Both the position numbers and the translations under genes were made by a program. Under the pieces are notes generated by a model that did not search any database, was not told where the DNA came from, and was given only the letters and a program-made list of their open reading frames with translations. Below, one piece after another: positions 1-16,695 of a stretch of 64,000 nucleotides of DNA. Origin of the DNA: Uloborus plumipes (lineage: Eukaryota; Arthropoda; Arachnida; Araneae; Uloboridae); assembly GCA_038373865.1 (NCBI GenBank), contig JAXGGA010003054.1:45701-109700 (forward strand), read 5' to 3'. Position 1 is the first letter of the stretch. Each line of letters opens with the position of its first letter.

Positions 1-134
1 CCTATTTACAGTGTGCGGCAGATAGTTGAGAACACATAGAAGATATAGAAAAACTAGAACAAGAAGAGCAAAAGAAAGGCATTTATTTTATATTAAATGT
101 TTTATACTGATGACCAAATAAATAAGGGATGACA

Positions 135-1110
135 TCATTCAAAGGATTCACCATCATCGGCAATAGCTGCTTCTATGAGCTGTCGAAACCAACTACAGGC
201 AGTAGTGCGAGGAGTCTTGGGAATTTTCGCAACTACATATGCAAGCAGATCTAAGAGCTACAAAAGCGATGTGAAAATAACTTTAAGAGTTTCTCTCAAC
301 TACGCCTCACACATAGAGATTCCATTGTATCGAGATCTGGAGAGATGAGCTGTGAAATATTAGGTGTAACATGATCGTGAAAATTCTTGCCCAACTATTC
401 TTAGGTTATTCTAGCACTATGGAATGGTGTTCAGTCTTGTTGGAAACATACGACGTCCCATGTGCATTAGTAGTGATCCTTAGACTTGACGTTTTTGTCA
501 AAATCTTGGATATAAGCAACAGCATTGACACTTGCACTTCGGGAAAAAATGTGGAGGCATCGCATCTCCTTCATAACTAACAGCACCAAGAAACATCAGT
601 GATGCTGGAAATTTGATATACATGACAGTTGGTACTTCCTCAGGGCTTTTGCCCAGCCAGCAATAATTTTTGCGATCCACACAATCCTTTTCTGAATAAA
701 GTACTACTCATCTGAGAAAAATCAGTGCAGGAATTCTAGGGATTTCTGATCTTGTTCAAAAAGTACTTGGATTTTGCTAAATGTTTAACTTTGATCCTAC
801 TGAACATGAACTGTCCTCTCCGCATCACGTTTATTTTGTTCTCATAAGCCTTACGTCAGACGTTAGCCTCATCAACCTGTAGCTCACTGTCGAGTGTTCT
901 CATCGATAGCAGCTTGCAAACAGTTGACGAATTGTGGCCTGATACTGTCAGAATGACGATTATGTTGTTTCCTTTGTGAAAATGCTGTCAAATTACCATT
1001 TTCATCATAGCATTATCCTCGATTTTTGTAAAACAACTGATCCAGAGAGTTTCAAGAGTGAAGGAATTTCTGAAATCGGTGTACTCTGCAGCCAAACAGA
1101 TGATAAGGGT
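135..1110 (-). pseudogene. Degenerate mariner-type transposase
   Basis: Remnant of a DDE transposase of the Tc1/mariner superfamily that once cut and pasted its own element. Read on the minus strand, the block around 498-680 gives FPASLMFLGAVSYEGDAMPP followed by HFFPK, the segment after the first catalytic Asp in arthropod mariner proteins. Further upstream, near 780-850, it gives KAYENKINVMRRGQFM, similar to the linker after the helix-turn-helix. The C-terminal end gives WFRQLIEAAIADDGESFE and stops at 135-137, matching the usual mariner tail. Several stops and frameshifts interrupt it and the first catalytic region is damaged, so it is dead. The N-terminal limit is approximate. I did not find clear terminal inverted repeats. 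Confidence 0.8.
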
Positions 1111-1267
1111 ATGCCTCTTCATTTCCAGACTAGCTTGTTATTTTAAAAAATGTAGTACTATGGAGGAAAAATCAGGCACATACATTGTGGACTATCAAAA
1201 AGCTACAGCACTCTGTATGTGTAAGTAGAGTATATGCCATTCCTAAAACATTAATCAGTATAATATG

Positions 1268-1617
1268 AAGCAGTGAGTGACCGCCCCTAAGCAAGGGCTA
1301 AGGCAGGAACATGCAATACACCGCTAACTCGGCTATTTCGATCCATGGACTGCAGTTTCGTGCTTATTATGCACTCATCGGCATGGAATACGAAACTAGC
1401 CGAGTTGGAGGCAAAAATCCTCTTATAAGGCAAAGAGAGCGGAAAAAAACTGGTAGCTAATGTAAAATTAGAACACCAGCGAGCGACCGCACTTGGTATA
1501 CAACTCGGGTTTTTGCCTCCAACTCGGCTAGTTTCGTATTCCATGCTGATGAGTGCATAATAAGCAGGAAACTGCAGTCCATGGATCGAAAAAACCGAGT
1601 TGGCGGTGTATTGCAGC
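1268..1617. mobile_element. Foldback MITE with ~110 bp arms
   Basis: Positions 1311-1420 and 1508-1617 are near-perfect inverted copies; both carry GATCCATGGACTGCAG and GGAATACGAAACTAGCCGAG. The arms are separated by about 87 bp of unrelated sequence. The words ATAATATG occur just before 1268 and again just after 1617, which may be an 8-bp target duplication. There is no coding capacity; the reading frame that spans it is a shadow of the palindrome. The outer left end (CCCCTAAGCAAGGGCTAAGG) resembles the outer end of the element at 61.6 kb. Superfamily is not resolved. Confidence 0.75.
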
Positions 1618-1859
1618 ATAATATGTTTTCAAGAAATTATTAGTGTGCATAAATAAATCTAAGGGAGATTAATTAATCATATACATGTTAAATTAGCTAA
1701 TGAGAAAATTATATTTGTTTTACAGATTTGTCTTAGATGCTTTAGTAGAAAACAATTTAACTCCGAAATTTTAAAAAATGTTCTATTTTTAAGAAGTCTC
1801 CCTTCTTGTTTTAAAAAAAAATAATATATATTCAACCAAATGTCTAATCTGGTTTTAAC

Positions 1860-1966
<107 letters not shown>

Positions 1967-2789
1967 CGTTAATCGAACGAAATGTTTTTAAAAGATTTAA
2001 CAAATATAAAGGGAAAATAAGAAACATGAATAATCGTGAATTGTAAACTAAAGTTTTTTTTTTATATGTATAAACATCACAAAAGTGCATGTCATTATTG
2101 TTAATGTATAGATTGCTTTCAAAAAATAATAACAGACCTTCAAAACCGATTGAAAGGAATATACCATACCCATCTGAAATTCAATGTTTACTATTTTTCA
2201 CTTTGAAAGATTTATTTTGAGCAGTAACCAAAAAAAGATCGTTGTTTGCTGGAGCAAAAGTGTCACGTTCTCGCACGTAATATATAAAATGAATCAATTG
2301 AACGCTTTTAATTAATTTATTTCACTTCAGTCATTTGTTTAACAAGTAAGCGAAATAAATATGCTAATCCAGTTAGTAGATTTTCGAGAAATGTTGATAA
2401 TTCAAAAAAACTGAACAGACATTTAACTAACGTTCCAATCCATAAAATGAAGGTTAAGTATGTGCATTCTGGATGACTAGCTTTTAATCTAACTTTGAAA
2501 TCCGCTTCAGCAATTTTATTATCGTGTTGACTGCATTTACTCTGAAAAGAATTACACTTAAATACCGAATAACTGTTGTTTTAGAAGTATGTCTCATTCA
2601 AAAGGCGGAATTAAATCCCATCGAAAAGTATTTCGCGTAAAAATAGAAAGCAAGAATAGGATAGTTTAAACAAATATAATAAAATTTGTGCCCAAAAAAA
2701 ATGTCCATACTGAATTTAGAAAAGGTTACTTTTTTCTGCGCTTCTGAAGAATATATTTGTGAGGATCCACATAATGCTTTGCTTTTAAG
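1967..2789. other. AT-rich unannotated stretch
   Basis: I see no coding, RNA or repeat feature here beyond short homopolymers. Confidence 0.5.
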
Positions 2790-3071
2790 CGGCACACCGC
2801 ATCCATAGCTGGGGTGATATTACGGGCTGTTACCATAGACGAAACATGTTCACTCCTAATATTGCTTCGCAAAACCATGGCAGCCCGAACGTTAGTGTCA
2901 TGCTTCGGTCACATGTGTTCTCATTCATGGTTGGGCTTCCAGGAGCCGTTTTGTAACGGGACAATGCTTGGTCTCAGGCGATAAAGGTGTCAAGGGACTT
3001 CTTCTTCCACAATATCACTTTCTCTGACCTACGCGATGCTCTACTTTGTCCCAAAACGAGCATATCTGAGG
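2790..3071 (+). pseudogene. Tc1-like transposase, left fragment
   Basis: Plus-strand reading gives HVFSFMVGLPGAVL, a stop, RDNAW, then IKVSRDF, which corresponds to the second catalytic Asp region of Tc1 transposases (usual form: His-Val-Leu-Pro-Phe-Met ... Gln-Gln-Asp-Asn-Ala ... Val-Ser-Gln-Asp-Phe). The Asp itself is kept, but the preceding Gln codon has become a stop. The fragment is cut at the TA dinucleotide 3072-3073 by the Tigger element and resumes after 5065. The N-terminal half is missing or unrecognisable. Confidence 0.75.
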
Positions 3072-3073
3072 TA

Positions 3074-5063
3074 GGGGAAGACCGCCTATATTAGACCACT
3101 GCTTAAATTGGACCTCGGGCTTAAAATCTAGTACAGAGATCTGTGATACACTTTAACAGTAGAAATATTAAGTTTTAGGAATAAAATCAATGTGTATGAA
3201 GTTTCACCAGCCTTCGAACTGTTTAGCGTGAGTTACGGCTTGATTTGTGTTGAAAACGTGCGAAATCTTATTTTGCGGACTTGTTTCTAGAAAGATAACT
3301 CAAAAACTTGTGAATTGCGGTAAAATGCTGTTACAGTGTTAAAATCTGTGTTTAATAAGGATTGCATCGATGTATTTACATGCGCGATTGTGATAATTTT
3401 TGACAGAGCAATGAGCTGAAGAATAAAAAATGGCGTGTTTTCCTTTATTGGACCGAAAAAATTTTCCTATATTGGACCGGTGGTCCAATTTAAGAATATG
3501 ATTTTAAACAAGACTTTTTATTAATCGTAACATAAAATAAGTGACTCGTCTTATTTAATAGCGTAGTTAAAATTATTTTAAGCATACTTTAACACCTATT
3601 CACGATATTCATTTAAACTTTTTTATCAAGCACATTTTTGTCAAGCAGAAGCTGCAACTTCTTAAAATGAATGTTTTTTTTTCTCTTCATCCATTTAGCT
3701 GCAGTTTCAGGTTGTTAAACATAGTTATTACCTTAAATAAAATTTATGCTGGTTTACCGAGAGAAAAATATGAAATTCTTTGATATTTTCGAAACGATTT
3801 TAAAAGGAAACAATTTATATGCTACTAAAATGTTCAATGTAGATGAAGCCGGTGTTTTCACTGTCTAAAAGCCCCAAAATATATTGACGTATAGAGGTAA
3901 ACACCAGGTTGGAGCAGTAATGAGAGGTGAACGTGGTAGAAACACACTGGTTATTTGCTCCATGAGTGCAACAGAATTGCAAGCTCCCCATGCTTATTTT
4001 CAAAAGATTACGTTCCATGTATGAACTTATTGTGAAAGCTTCCCTGGTAAACAATATGCTTGTTCAAAAAAAGGTTGGATCACAAACGATAATTCACACA
4101 ATTGATTCAACATTTCACCAAAACTGTTAAGCCAAGCAATGTGAAAAGAATGCTCTTCTATTAATGGATAGGCACAGCACTTACATAAAGAACATTGATG
4201 CAATAAACTTGGCTAACGAGTGAGATATAATAATGCTTTCTTTTTAAGCACATCATGCACGTAGATGTGGTCTTACATATATTAATCGAGCATGTGATAC
4301 ATGGAGGCGAGAACATCTTCTGGCAGGAGAATTAGAAACAAGTAGCCCACATAAAACTACTCAAAGTGAGCAGGTCACATGTTCGGTGTAAGTTGTACAC
4401 TATGTACAAGAACTAGCTACGACTTAAATTAGTACAAGTTCTGCAGAATCAGCGGATAGTTCTCATCAAAACATGATTGTCAACTCTAACTATGATTTTG
4501 TAAAGCCGGCTCACATATCACCTTTGCCTAAAAAAATAGAAGGAACAAAAAGGAAGGCTATCTCAGCAATCATTCTAACGCCTTATAAAAGAGGCATAGA
4601 ACAGAAAAAGTCACACAAGAAGAAGCAAGAAACTGCACAAAACAATTGTTATTGCAATATTTGTCATAGAGATGAAGTGCAAAACATGATTAAGTGTATG
4701 AAATGCCTTCGGCGAGTTTATCAACACTGCCTAAGTGAGGCTGAAGCAAAAGAAATTCTATTGCAAATCCTGGAAAAAAGCTGTATAGTTCAAATATAAA
4801 TTATTCTATGATTTCCTGGTACGGTCCAATTTAAGAAGCGCATGGTTCAATTTAGGCGCATATATTCCTAAATTGGACTTTTGCAACTTTTTACAAGATA
4901 ATTTTTTAAAAAATAATTTTCATATTTTCAGAAAATATAAGCTCCTAGGGTGGTTCCTGATTAAATTTAGCTTACGATACCCTATTTTGCATTTCTGTTT
5001 TGCTTCACATTGAGCGACACAGGCCTCCTGTTCTTAGGGGGTCCAATATAGGCGGTCTTCCCC
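3074..5063 (+). mobile_element. Tigger/pogo DNA transposon, 1,990 bp
   Basis: Begins GGGGAAGACCGCCTATATT at 3074 and ends with its inverse at 5063, flanked on both sides by TA (3072-3073 and 5064-5065), the target duplication of Tc1/mariner/pogo elements. The words TTGGACC or GGTCCAA recur inside each end (3443-3494 and 4823-4878), likely transposase contact sites. The middle holds a decayed DDE transposase on the plus strand. It sits inside an older Tc1 transposase fragment. Confidence 0.9.
3790..4799 (+). pseudogene. Decayed Tigger-type DDE transposase
   Basis: Plus-strand frames give FNVDEAGVFTV, then a stop where a Gln codon would be expected, then TYRGKHQVGAVMRGERGRN: the first catalytic Asp region of pogo/Tigger transposases. 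Near 4165 LLLMDRHSTYI carries the second catalytic Asp. The third region (usually Gln-Pro-Leu-Asp-Val) is deleted in frame between about 4255 and 4275; INRACDTWRREHL follows. The 108-codon open stretch 4473-4799 is the C-terminal tail: ISPLPKKIEGTKRKA, TPYKRG, then a Cys/His cluster CNICHRDEVQNMIKCMKC that looks like a zinc finger. The N-terminal DNA-binding domain was not found. Inactive because of stops and the missing third acidic residue. Confidence 0.85.
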
Positions 5064-5065
5064 TA

Positions 5066-5235
5066 CTTAATACGGTAAGCTGGATAGCATTTGAGTTTGC
5101 TCGAATTAACGGCGCATTTGTATTAACTGTGGTACAAGATGACATAGGACGGTTATGTCTCAATGCTCGATTGTATTACCTCGAACATTCACGCTGGAGG
5201 TAGATTAATATCAACAGAGTACTTAAACCTCCATT
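5066..5235 (+). pseudogene. Tc1-like transposase, right fragment
   Basis: Continuation of the Tc1 fragment that ends at 3071. Around 5140-5210 a plus frame gives DGYVSMLDCITSNIHAGG, which lines up with the C-terminus of Tc1 proteins (Ser-Met-Pro-x-Arg-Ile ... Ala-Arg-Gly-Gly). A stop lies before it. The order and strand on both sides of the Tigger element show that the Tc1 copy was there first. Confidence 0.6.
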
Positions 5236-5559
5236 CTTTTGAGATTTTTCCAGTAATAAATGATAATTTTGTTTTCGTTTTGTAATCACATTCTGATACT
5301 AATGTTGTCATTACAGGTGTAAAATTTTGTTTTTTTTTTTTTTTTGTTAACTTCTTCTTGGTGGATTAATCCGTAAATTTTTTAGTAGCGGAACGTCAAT
5401 TGAATTCCATGCCTTGATAATTTAATAATTAACTTTACTAAAAGAAAGGTACCAGAACGGCGTTCTGGCATCAAATTAACCCTGATACGTCTTTTCTTGA
5501 TGTATTTCATGCATAAAAATTTATTCAATAAGAATATTTTTATTACTCACTATGCATAC
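5236..5559. other. AT-rich stretch with poly-T
   Basis: Contains a T run at about 5329-5345. Nothing else recognisable. Confidence 0.5.
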
Positions 5560-5682
5560 CTTAACAATAAATTTATGCTGTGCTTCCTATCGAATTTTTC
5601 TTCGTCATGACCTCCAATTCCTAGTAAGAAAAGCAATACAGCTTCATCTCTTGTATCTTTCATCCTGAAGCGTATTCTACAT
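5560..5682 (-). CDS. Candidate internal exon, unknown protein
   Basis: On the minus strand a pyrimidine-rich tract ending in TTCCAG precedes 123 bp that stay open and end in AAG followed by GTATGC, i.e. an acceptor and a usable donor. In the one open phase it reads CRIRFRMKDTRDEAVLLFLL then GIGGHDEEKFDRKHS and INLLLR: charged and hydrophobic residues alternate and codon use looks protein-like, unlike the poly-Phe/Lys shadows nearby. One base before the first codon and two after the last would be shared with neighbouring exons. I do not recognise the family. No neighbouring exon was identified in the window, so this may be a chance open frame or a pseudogene exon. Confidence 0.35.
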
Positions 5683-7235
5683 CTGGAAAAGAACAAGCAC
5701 AAACCGTAAATATTCAACAAGCCAATACTATGATCAATAGAACTGAAAATGTATGGTGCTCTTTTGACAACAAACGGATCATGATTATCAAGCATGGGCT
5801 ACAATGATCTTGCAAAAGGCAGCCGCACTTCACATACCGGAAATGACTTTTATCAATCATGTCAGGTGGTTTTCAAAGAGGCCTAACGAGCTAGAAGTTT
5901 GATTAGTTAAACGCTTTGTAATTTGGCAGATTGTATAACGCTATTGTCATTTTGATAAATATAAACTATGCTTTATTTGGGTATTCCTATAAACATGATG
6001 TTATAAGGAGAATTTTTTTTTAAATGTCTTCCGTTTTACGCACTTTGAAACATCAGTCGTGATTTAGTATTTTTAAATTTTTAATGAAAGCCCCCCTCCC
6101 TTTTTTTATTTTCCTCACTCTGAGGAAGAGATGGATATTTTAGGCGTGTTTTAGTTTTAAACACGTGTAAAAAAAGTACGTATTATTAACTACATACATC
6201 AGCAGCATAATGTCAAGGAGCTTGTGTACGCTGGGAGTCACTATTTTAAAATTAGTTTTTGAAAATATAACCAGTTGCAATATTTGTAGTGAAATATTTT
6301 CATTCATTATCATTTTCAAATAGTATTGCACAAAAAATATTTAAAAAGAGAAAAAGAAAAGAGTAAATTTGGATACGGGTGCAAGCGGGTGCAGAAACAA
6401 AAAAAAACTAGCAGCGATTTTTTCGCGTAATCAAGGGTAGCGGGAAACTGACGAATCTTAATTTCAAATAACCTGGTCTGGGCATGTCGATTTCACAGAC
6501 GATATCCACGAGAGTTGGCCTTCTCTTACGTCACCGTACAATTCAATGTTCGTGTCACGAGACACGTGTATATATATAATATAGCGTTTCAACTGCTTAT
6601 TTTTTCTTGAGCTTCAAAATATTCACTGAAATTTTACTTAAAGACTAGAGATAAAAATAAACTTTGAGATAAAAATGCAGCGATGAGATGTAAAAATAGC
6701 AATTAATACCGAGTAACAACGTTAAGTTCAAAAATAAGATTAAAATGAAAAGAAAAGCGGTGAACTCCCTAGTTCCAAGGTAATATATTGCCCTAGGCAG
6801 TCATTGTTGAATAAGAAATAGGAGCGTTTTGCTAGTTATAGAACAGAGCAAATACTATTGGTCCAATAGCTTACAACGTCGGAAAAACAATAAGTTTAAT
6901 GCGTCTGGCTCTTTAATATATCTTTCCCTGTGCTCTTCTAAGCAGCATGCTGGGGATCTGGACGGAGGGTTTGGTCCAAAATACAGAGCTGTTAAAAAAC
7001 GAAAAAAAAAAAGTTGTTACATACAACTTCTTTTCTAATTATATTAGAATTGTAACGGTAATAAATAAAGCAGCCCACGGTAATAAATTCCATTGATATA
7101 TTACATGGCACACGTACAACAGGTTTAAGTTTCCAATTGCCCCTAAATGGTTAAAAATCACTATTTTTACCAGAAAAAATGTGATGCGCATTAAGAAACG
7201 CAACCACTCTCGGCCTTAGAAGAGCATAGGGATAG
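5683..7235. other. Unannotated intergenic or intronic DNA
   Basis: AT-rich, with no recognisable coding or repeat family. Around 6470-6560 the composition is more balanced, but no open frame or RNA fold stands out. Confidence 0.45.
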
Positions 7236-7385
7236 ATATCTGTACCTCAGAACCAGACTAACGTAAGTCCATTTTCGTCATTTCTCGGTAGAGGGGAAAA
7301 ACGATTGTCGAATACATCGTTTTTCCCCTCTACTGAAAAATGACGAAAATGTACTTACGTTAGTCTGGTTCTGAGGTACAGATAT
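7236..7385. mobile_element. Hairpin MITE, 70-bp arms
   Basis: Left arm 7236-7305 and right arm 7316-7385 are inverse copies with about 67 of 70 positions matching, separated by a 10-bp loop. The arm begins ATATCTGTACCTCAGAACC and ends GAGGGGAAAAACGAT. Such a near-perfect hairpin implies recent origin or conversion between arms. No coding capacity; superfamily unknown. Confidence 0.8.
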
Positions 7386-8647
7386 GTTAAAGAGTCAGAC
7401 GCCTTAAAATTGTCACTTGAAAGCGTTCCTAGCTCTTAGACTATATGTTATATTTGCGTATGCTTGCTTGTTATACGGGAAAAAACAATGAGACCAGATA
7501 ATGGGTACATTTAAAATATCAGATATTCACAATTTCATTAAAAGCAAAAACGAAATTTCGCTTTGTGGAAAAAGTATGTATACTTTTTTTTTAACATACA
7601 CAGTCATTTTGGGCATTGAAAAAAAACCCTAAAACTGTTTTAAACCATTTTTTAACCATAAATTACTGTTTCTTACAAAAAGAACCGATTTTGTACTGTA
7701 TTAAAAAAAACAAGCTGTGTACATAAAATACTCCTGAAATGCAACAAATCATGGGAAGATTGAGGTTTTAGATGCACCGAATTTCTTGTTCTAATCCAAA
7801 CTGAGTTGAGACTTTAAAACATGTTTCATATTGCAAGTGCTCTTACGAAAGTGTTCGGGATTAGTGATAAATATAATTAAACTAGGTGTGCTCAAAAAGC
7901 TAAATATATATATATATATTAATATAGTTAATAAATAATGCAATGGTCGTAATAAATTCCAAAATACTTAATGTTTTTTAGAAACTTGAAATAAATATGC
8001 TATAACTTCAAACTTCTGGAAAATATCTCAAAAGCAAAAAAAAAAGAAATCATCTATCCGTCTTTAATGAAGTTCGCTAATTGGTCATAAGGATTCAATA
8101 TCAGGAGCTCTAATTAAAAATCGGAAGATTAAAACACGTAATCCTGTTCGTTCTAATAGTTTCTTTATTGCTCATGTCAAGCAATTTGCAAAATTTTTTC
8201 TTGTAAAAGTAAAGTTTTTTCTTTTTTTTTTCAAATTAAAAGGCAGTTGCTGTGAACTCACCTTTTTTCTCTTGTACTTATTAGAACAGCATTATTTTAC
8301 CTTGGTTTTGTTTTTATTTATTTTTTTATTTATTTTTTTTAAGAGAGAGAAAAAGAAAAGGCGATTTCTTCCTAATTATTTAATCATTATTTTTACACAC
8401 CAACCATTTCATGCATTTAAAATGCGTTCGTTCTACTTCATTATTTGCCTTTTCTGGAGAAAGTTAGTCTGCGTCTATCACTTTTCTATCTTATGGACGT
8501 GGCTACTTGAAAAAAATATTCCTAATAAAACTCCACAAATAGTTATTAAACTAAGACTAAACAATGGATTTTCAAAATTTCCTACGTCGTACTAGTTGTT
8601 TTCATTTTTTTATATAGAAGCACATTCCTCTCATTTCCTTTTTTTTT
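7386..8647. other. AT-rich unannotated stretch
   Basis: Homopolymer-rich AT sequence with a short TA tract near 7905-7918. No gene seen. Confidence 0.5.
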
Positions 8648-8666
8648 GTGTGTGTGTGTGTGTGTA
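8648..8666. repeat. (GT)n microsatellite
   Basis: About nine GT units directly after a T run. Confidence 0.9.
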
Positions 8667-9074
8667 TGTTAAAAAATTGCATACACATTTTGTACATAAA
8701 GATTTGTGTATCATATTCATATATCATTTGCACTTATCATAAAAAAACTGAAATAGTTGCATTCATAAGTAATCGCTAAATCAATGAAATATTAAATAAG
8801 CATTAAAGACTTTATATGCATATTTTATATATTGCTTTCTTATGTATTTAAAACCGTTTGGTTTAAAAACTGGTGTAGCTTACAATTAAATAGTCGTAAT
8901 AGCATAGGTCAAGTTATATTTTTAAACTAATAAATGGGCAAAATTTAATAAATATTGAGATACATGTAAGTACTAATATACTTAAATTGATAGTTAGATA
9001 AATAGATTCAAATAGATAAATGTATATGCAGAAATTTCGATATGCACTGAAAAAATTTCAAACAGCCGAAAATT
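8667..9074. other. AT-rich unannotated stretch
   Basis: No feature seen before the A-rich low-complexity block. Confidence 0.5.
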
Positions 9075-9640
9075 TTATTTCAAAAAAAAAAAAAAATAAG
9101 AATAACAAGGAAGAAAAAAAACAAAGAAAATAAAAAAAAAAAAAATAGGAAAAAAAAAAAAAAAATAAAAAAAATGGGTAAAAAAAAAAAACAAATGAAT
9201 TAAGAAAAAGGGAAAAAAAAAAAAAATAAAATTAAAGAAAAAAAGAAAAAAAAAAGAAAAAAAAAAAATAAGAAAAGAAAAAAAAAAAAAAAAAAACAAA
9301 ATAAAAATGCAAAAATAAAAAAATGAAAGGAAAAAATAAAAAAAAAAAAAAAAAAAAAAAAATAAAAGGAAGGGGTGAAAAAAAATGGAATAAAGGGGTA
9401 AAAGTTTGAAGGATGTATATATGTGGTTATTTATTTATATACAAATAAATAGAAAATTATAGTTAAATGGTAATAGTATAAATAATGACATAAAAAAACA
9501 TAAAAAAGAAAAAAAAAAAAAATAAAAGAGAAAAAAAAAAAAAAAAAAACAAAAAAAAAGAACAGCCCAACAAAAAAAAGACAAAAAAAAAAAAAATCAA
9601 CAAAAAACAAAACAAAGACAAAAATAACCGAAGAAAAAAA
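9075..9640. repeat. A-rich low-complexity block
   Basis: Runs of A broken by single G, T or C, with a short normal-looking island at about 9365-9480 (GTATATATGTGGTTATTTA). It leads directly into the C-rich block and looks like the same kind of noise. The poly-Phe and poly-Lys reading frames across it are not genes. Confidence 0.85.
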
Positions 9641-10720
<1,080 letters not shown>

Positions 10721-11165
10721 GCGAACACAGAAACAAAAAACACAAAAACAAAAAACAAAAAAAACAAGAAAAAAAAAAAAAAAAAAAATAAAAAAAAAAA
10801 AAAAAAAAAAAGTAAAAAAAACAGGGCCGAATAGAGAAAAAAAACAAAAAAAAAAAAACCCAGAGACCCCCACCGAACCCCCACCACAACAAGGAGGGGG
10901 CGGGGGGGCGGGGGGGGCGGCCGGGGCAAAAAAACAAAAACACAACAACCAACACACAAAAAAACAACCCAACACCACACCCCACCAACCCACACCACAC
11001 AAAACCGAAAAATAAAAAAAAAAAAAAAAAAAAAAACGCGACGGGGGGGGGGGGGCGCGGACCGACGGGGGGGCGGCGGCGCAAAAAAAAAAAAAAAAAA
11101 AAATAAAAACAAAAAAAAAAAAAAAAAAAACACCAAAAACAACACACCCCAACGCGCCAACCACA
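10721..11165. repeat. A-rich/C-poor interlude
   Basis: A runs with CA dinucleotides, and two G-rich bursts at about 10895-10925 and 11043-11085 that switch strand bias from C to G. No gene. Confidence 0.85.
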
Positions 11166-11985
11166 CCCCCGAGTTGGTTCACACCAACACCAACCACACC
11201 ACGCCACCCCCCCCCCCCCCCCCCCCTCAACCCCCCCCCACCCCTCCCCCCCTGCGTGCGGTGCGTGTGTCTCCCCCCCCATCCCCCGCCCCACCCCCAC
11301 GCACACCCCTGTGTCCCCTCCGCCTTCCCCCCGCCCCCCCCCACCCACCCCCAACCCCCCCGCCCCCACTCACCCCCCCCCCCCCCCCCCCCCCGCCTTT
11401 TCCCCCCCCGCCCCCTCCCCCGCCCATGCCCCCCCTGTCCGCCCCCCCCCCACCACCCCCCCCCCCTCCCCCTCCATCCTGTGTCCCCCCCCCCCCCTTC
11501 CCCACCCCCCGACCCACCCCCACCCCCGCGTATCCACCCACCCCCCCCCCCCCCCCCCCCTCCCCCGCACCCCCCCCCCCCCCCTCTCCCCCTCCCCGCC
11601 CCCCCTCCCCCCCTGGACTCCCTTCCCCCCATCGCCCCCCCCTTCCCCCCCCCCCAGCCCTCCTCCCCCTGGGTCCCCCCCCCCCCACCCCCCTCCCGTA
11701 TGCCCCACCCTGCCCCCCCCCCGCCCTTCCCTACCCCCCCAAGACCCCCCCCACCCGCCCCCCGTGTGCCCCCCTGTCCACCATGCGCCAGTTGCCCCCC
11801 CTGTGCATACCCCCCACCCACCCCCCCCACCGCCGCAAGTGTGGCCGCCCCCCCCCCGTACCCGCCGCCATACCCCCGGGGCCCTGTCCTGTGTGTCCCC
11901 TGCCCCCCCCCCCCGGGGGGGCGGGGGGGCTGGGGGGCGGGGCGGACCCACAGGCAGTACTCCCCGCCCGCGCGGGGGGGGCTCC
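11166..11985. repeat. C-homopolymer block 2
   Basis: C runs with short GTGTG bursts, ending in a C-to-G flip at about 11905-11945, which forms a simple palindrome. No gene. Confidence 0.88.
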
Positions 11986-12114
11986 CCAAAAAAAGAGAAG
12001 AATCCCCCCCCTAAAAAAAAAGGGGGGCGTGAGCGCGGCGCGCGGGGCCAAAAAAAAAAGGCAGACGAAGAAAAAAAAAAAAAAAAAAAAAAGAAAAAAA
12101 AAACAAAAAAAAAG

Positions 12115-12186
<72 letters not shown>

Positions 12187-12254
12187 ACAAAGAAAACGAA
12201 AAAAAGAAAAACAAAAAAAAAAAAAACGAAAAAAAAAAAAAAAAAAAACAAAAA

Positions 12255-12317
<63 letters not shown>

Positions 12318-12375
12318 AAACAAAAAAACAAAAAAAAAAAAAAAAAAACAAAAAAAACAACAAAAAACCCAAACC
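11986..12375. repeat. A-homopolymer block
   Basis: Nearly uninterrupted A from about 12060 to 12365, broken by isolated C or G. The poly-Lys and poly-Phe frames here are not genes. Confidence 0.9.
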
Positions 12376-15780
<3,405 letters not shown>

Positions 15781-16418
15781 ATTTTTATAAAAATACTATT
15801 GCAGTTTTTTTTTTTACAAATATGGAACGAAATTCTCTTCTTAGAAAAAAAACTAGCCACCGTTCCTTTAAATTAGGGGATGTAACACATAAGGAGTTTA
15901 ATCAGCTACACCAGCGAAAATATGAAAAACAACCACCAATCTAACATATACGTCTGATCTAAAGTAATTTTAATTCTTTTCTTGGGTTTACTTTAAATCC
16001 CTTGCTGACATGGTTAAAATCACTAATTTGCATCAGTTGCTTGCAAAGAAAATAGTTATTATAGCTAATCAATCAAAAACTGCTTTACATTCCATCGTAG
16101 ATCATTGGTTTCTACGCGTTGCCTTGCAGAATTAACATAGTGAACTTTCTTTGTGTCTTATGTATTTTATACCTTGTTTTGAGTATGTATTTGCTTCCTT
16201 CATTAAAAAATCTTGCTAGAGCAACTGAAAATTCCACCGAAATGTCTGCTATTTTTTTTTAATTTATTCTTTGGTTGATCGTTTTAGAAGTATTTCATAG
16301 CATACTTCTAGCACTTCTGAACCCATGGTTCACCAAAAAACATATGTATAAACAAAGAAAACAACGTCTCTTAATACAAACACTAACTTCAAATATTATT
16401 TTTCAAGCAACAACTAGA
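15781..16418. other. Return to ordinary AT-rich DNA
   Basis: Normal-complexity sequence. A short frame starting at 15822 (MERNSLLRKKTSHRSF, about 40 codons) runs to a stop near 15942; I recognise no family and do not call it a gene. Confidence 0.5.
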
Positions 16419-16695
16419 CAGGCCCATCATTTAGGGGGGTCAGGGGAGGGGGTCAATTGCCCCCCCCCTGGCTGTGAGAAATCAATGTATTTACTTATCA
16501 GTGGGCGTGGTTTTTAATGTTTTCCGATGAAATTGCATTTTGTTTGGACACTTTGCCACCCCCCCCCCGGCTTTGAGAAATCAATGTATTTACATATCAG
16601 TGGGCGTGGTTTTTAATGTTTTCTGATGAAATTGCATTGAGTTTGAACCCTTTGCAGCCCCCCCCCCTCCGAAAAAACTTGAAATGACGGCCCTG
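16419..16695. mobile_element. hAT MITE, 277 bp
   Basis: Starts CAGGCCCATCATTT and ends with the inverse of CAGGGCCGTCATTT. It is flanked by a perfect 8-bp direct duplication CAACTAGA at 16411-16418 and 16696-16703, diagnostic of hAT transposition. The interior is two tandem units of 99 bp (about 16460-16558 and 16559-16657), each led by a C run and carrying ATCAGTGGGCGTGGTTTTTA. No coding capacity, so it needed a transposase in trans. Confidence 0.9.
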
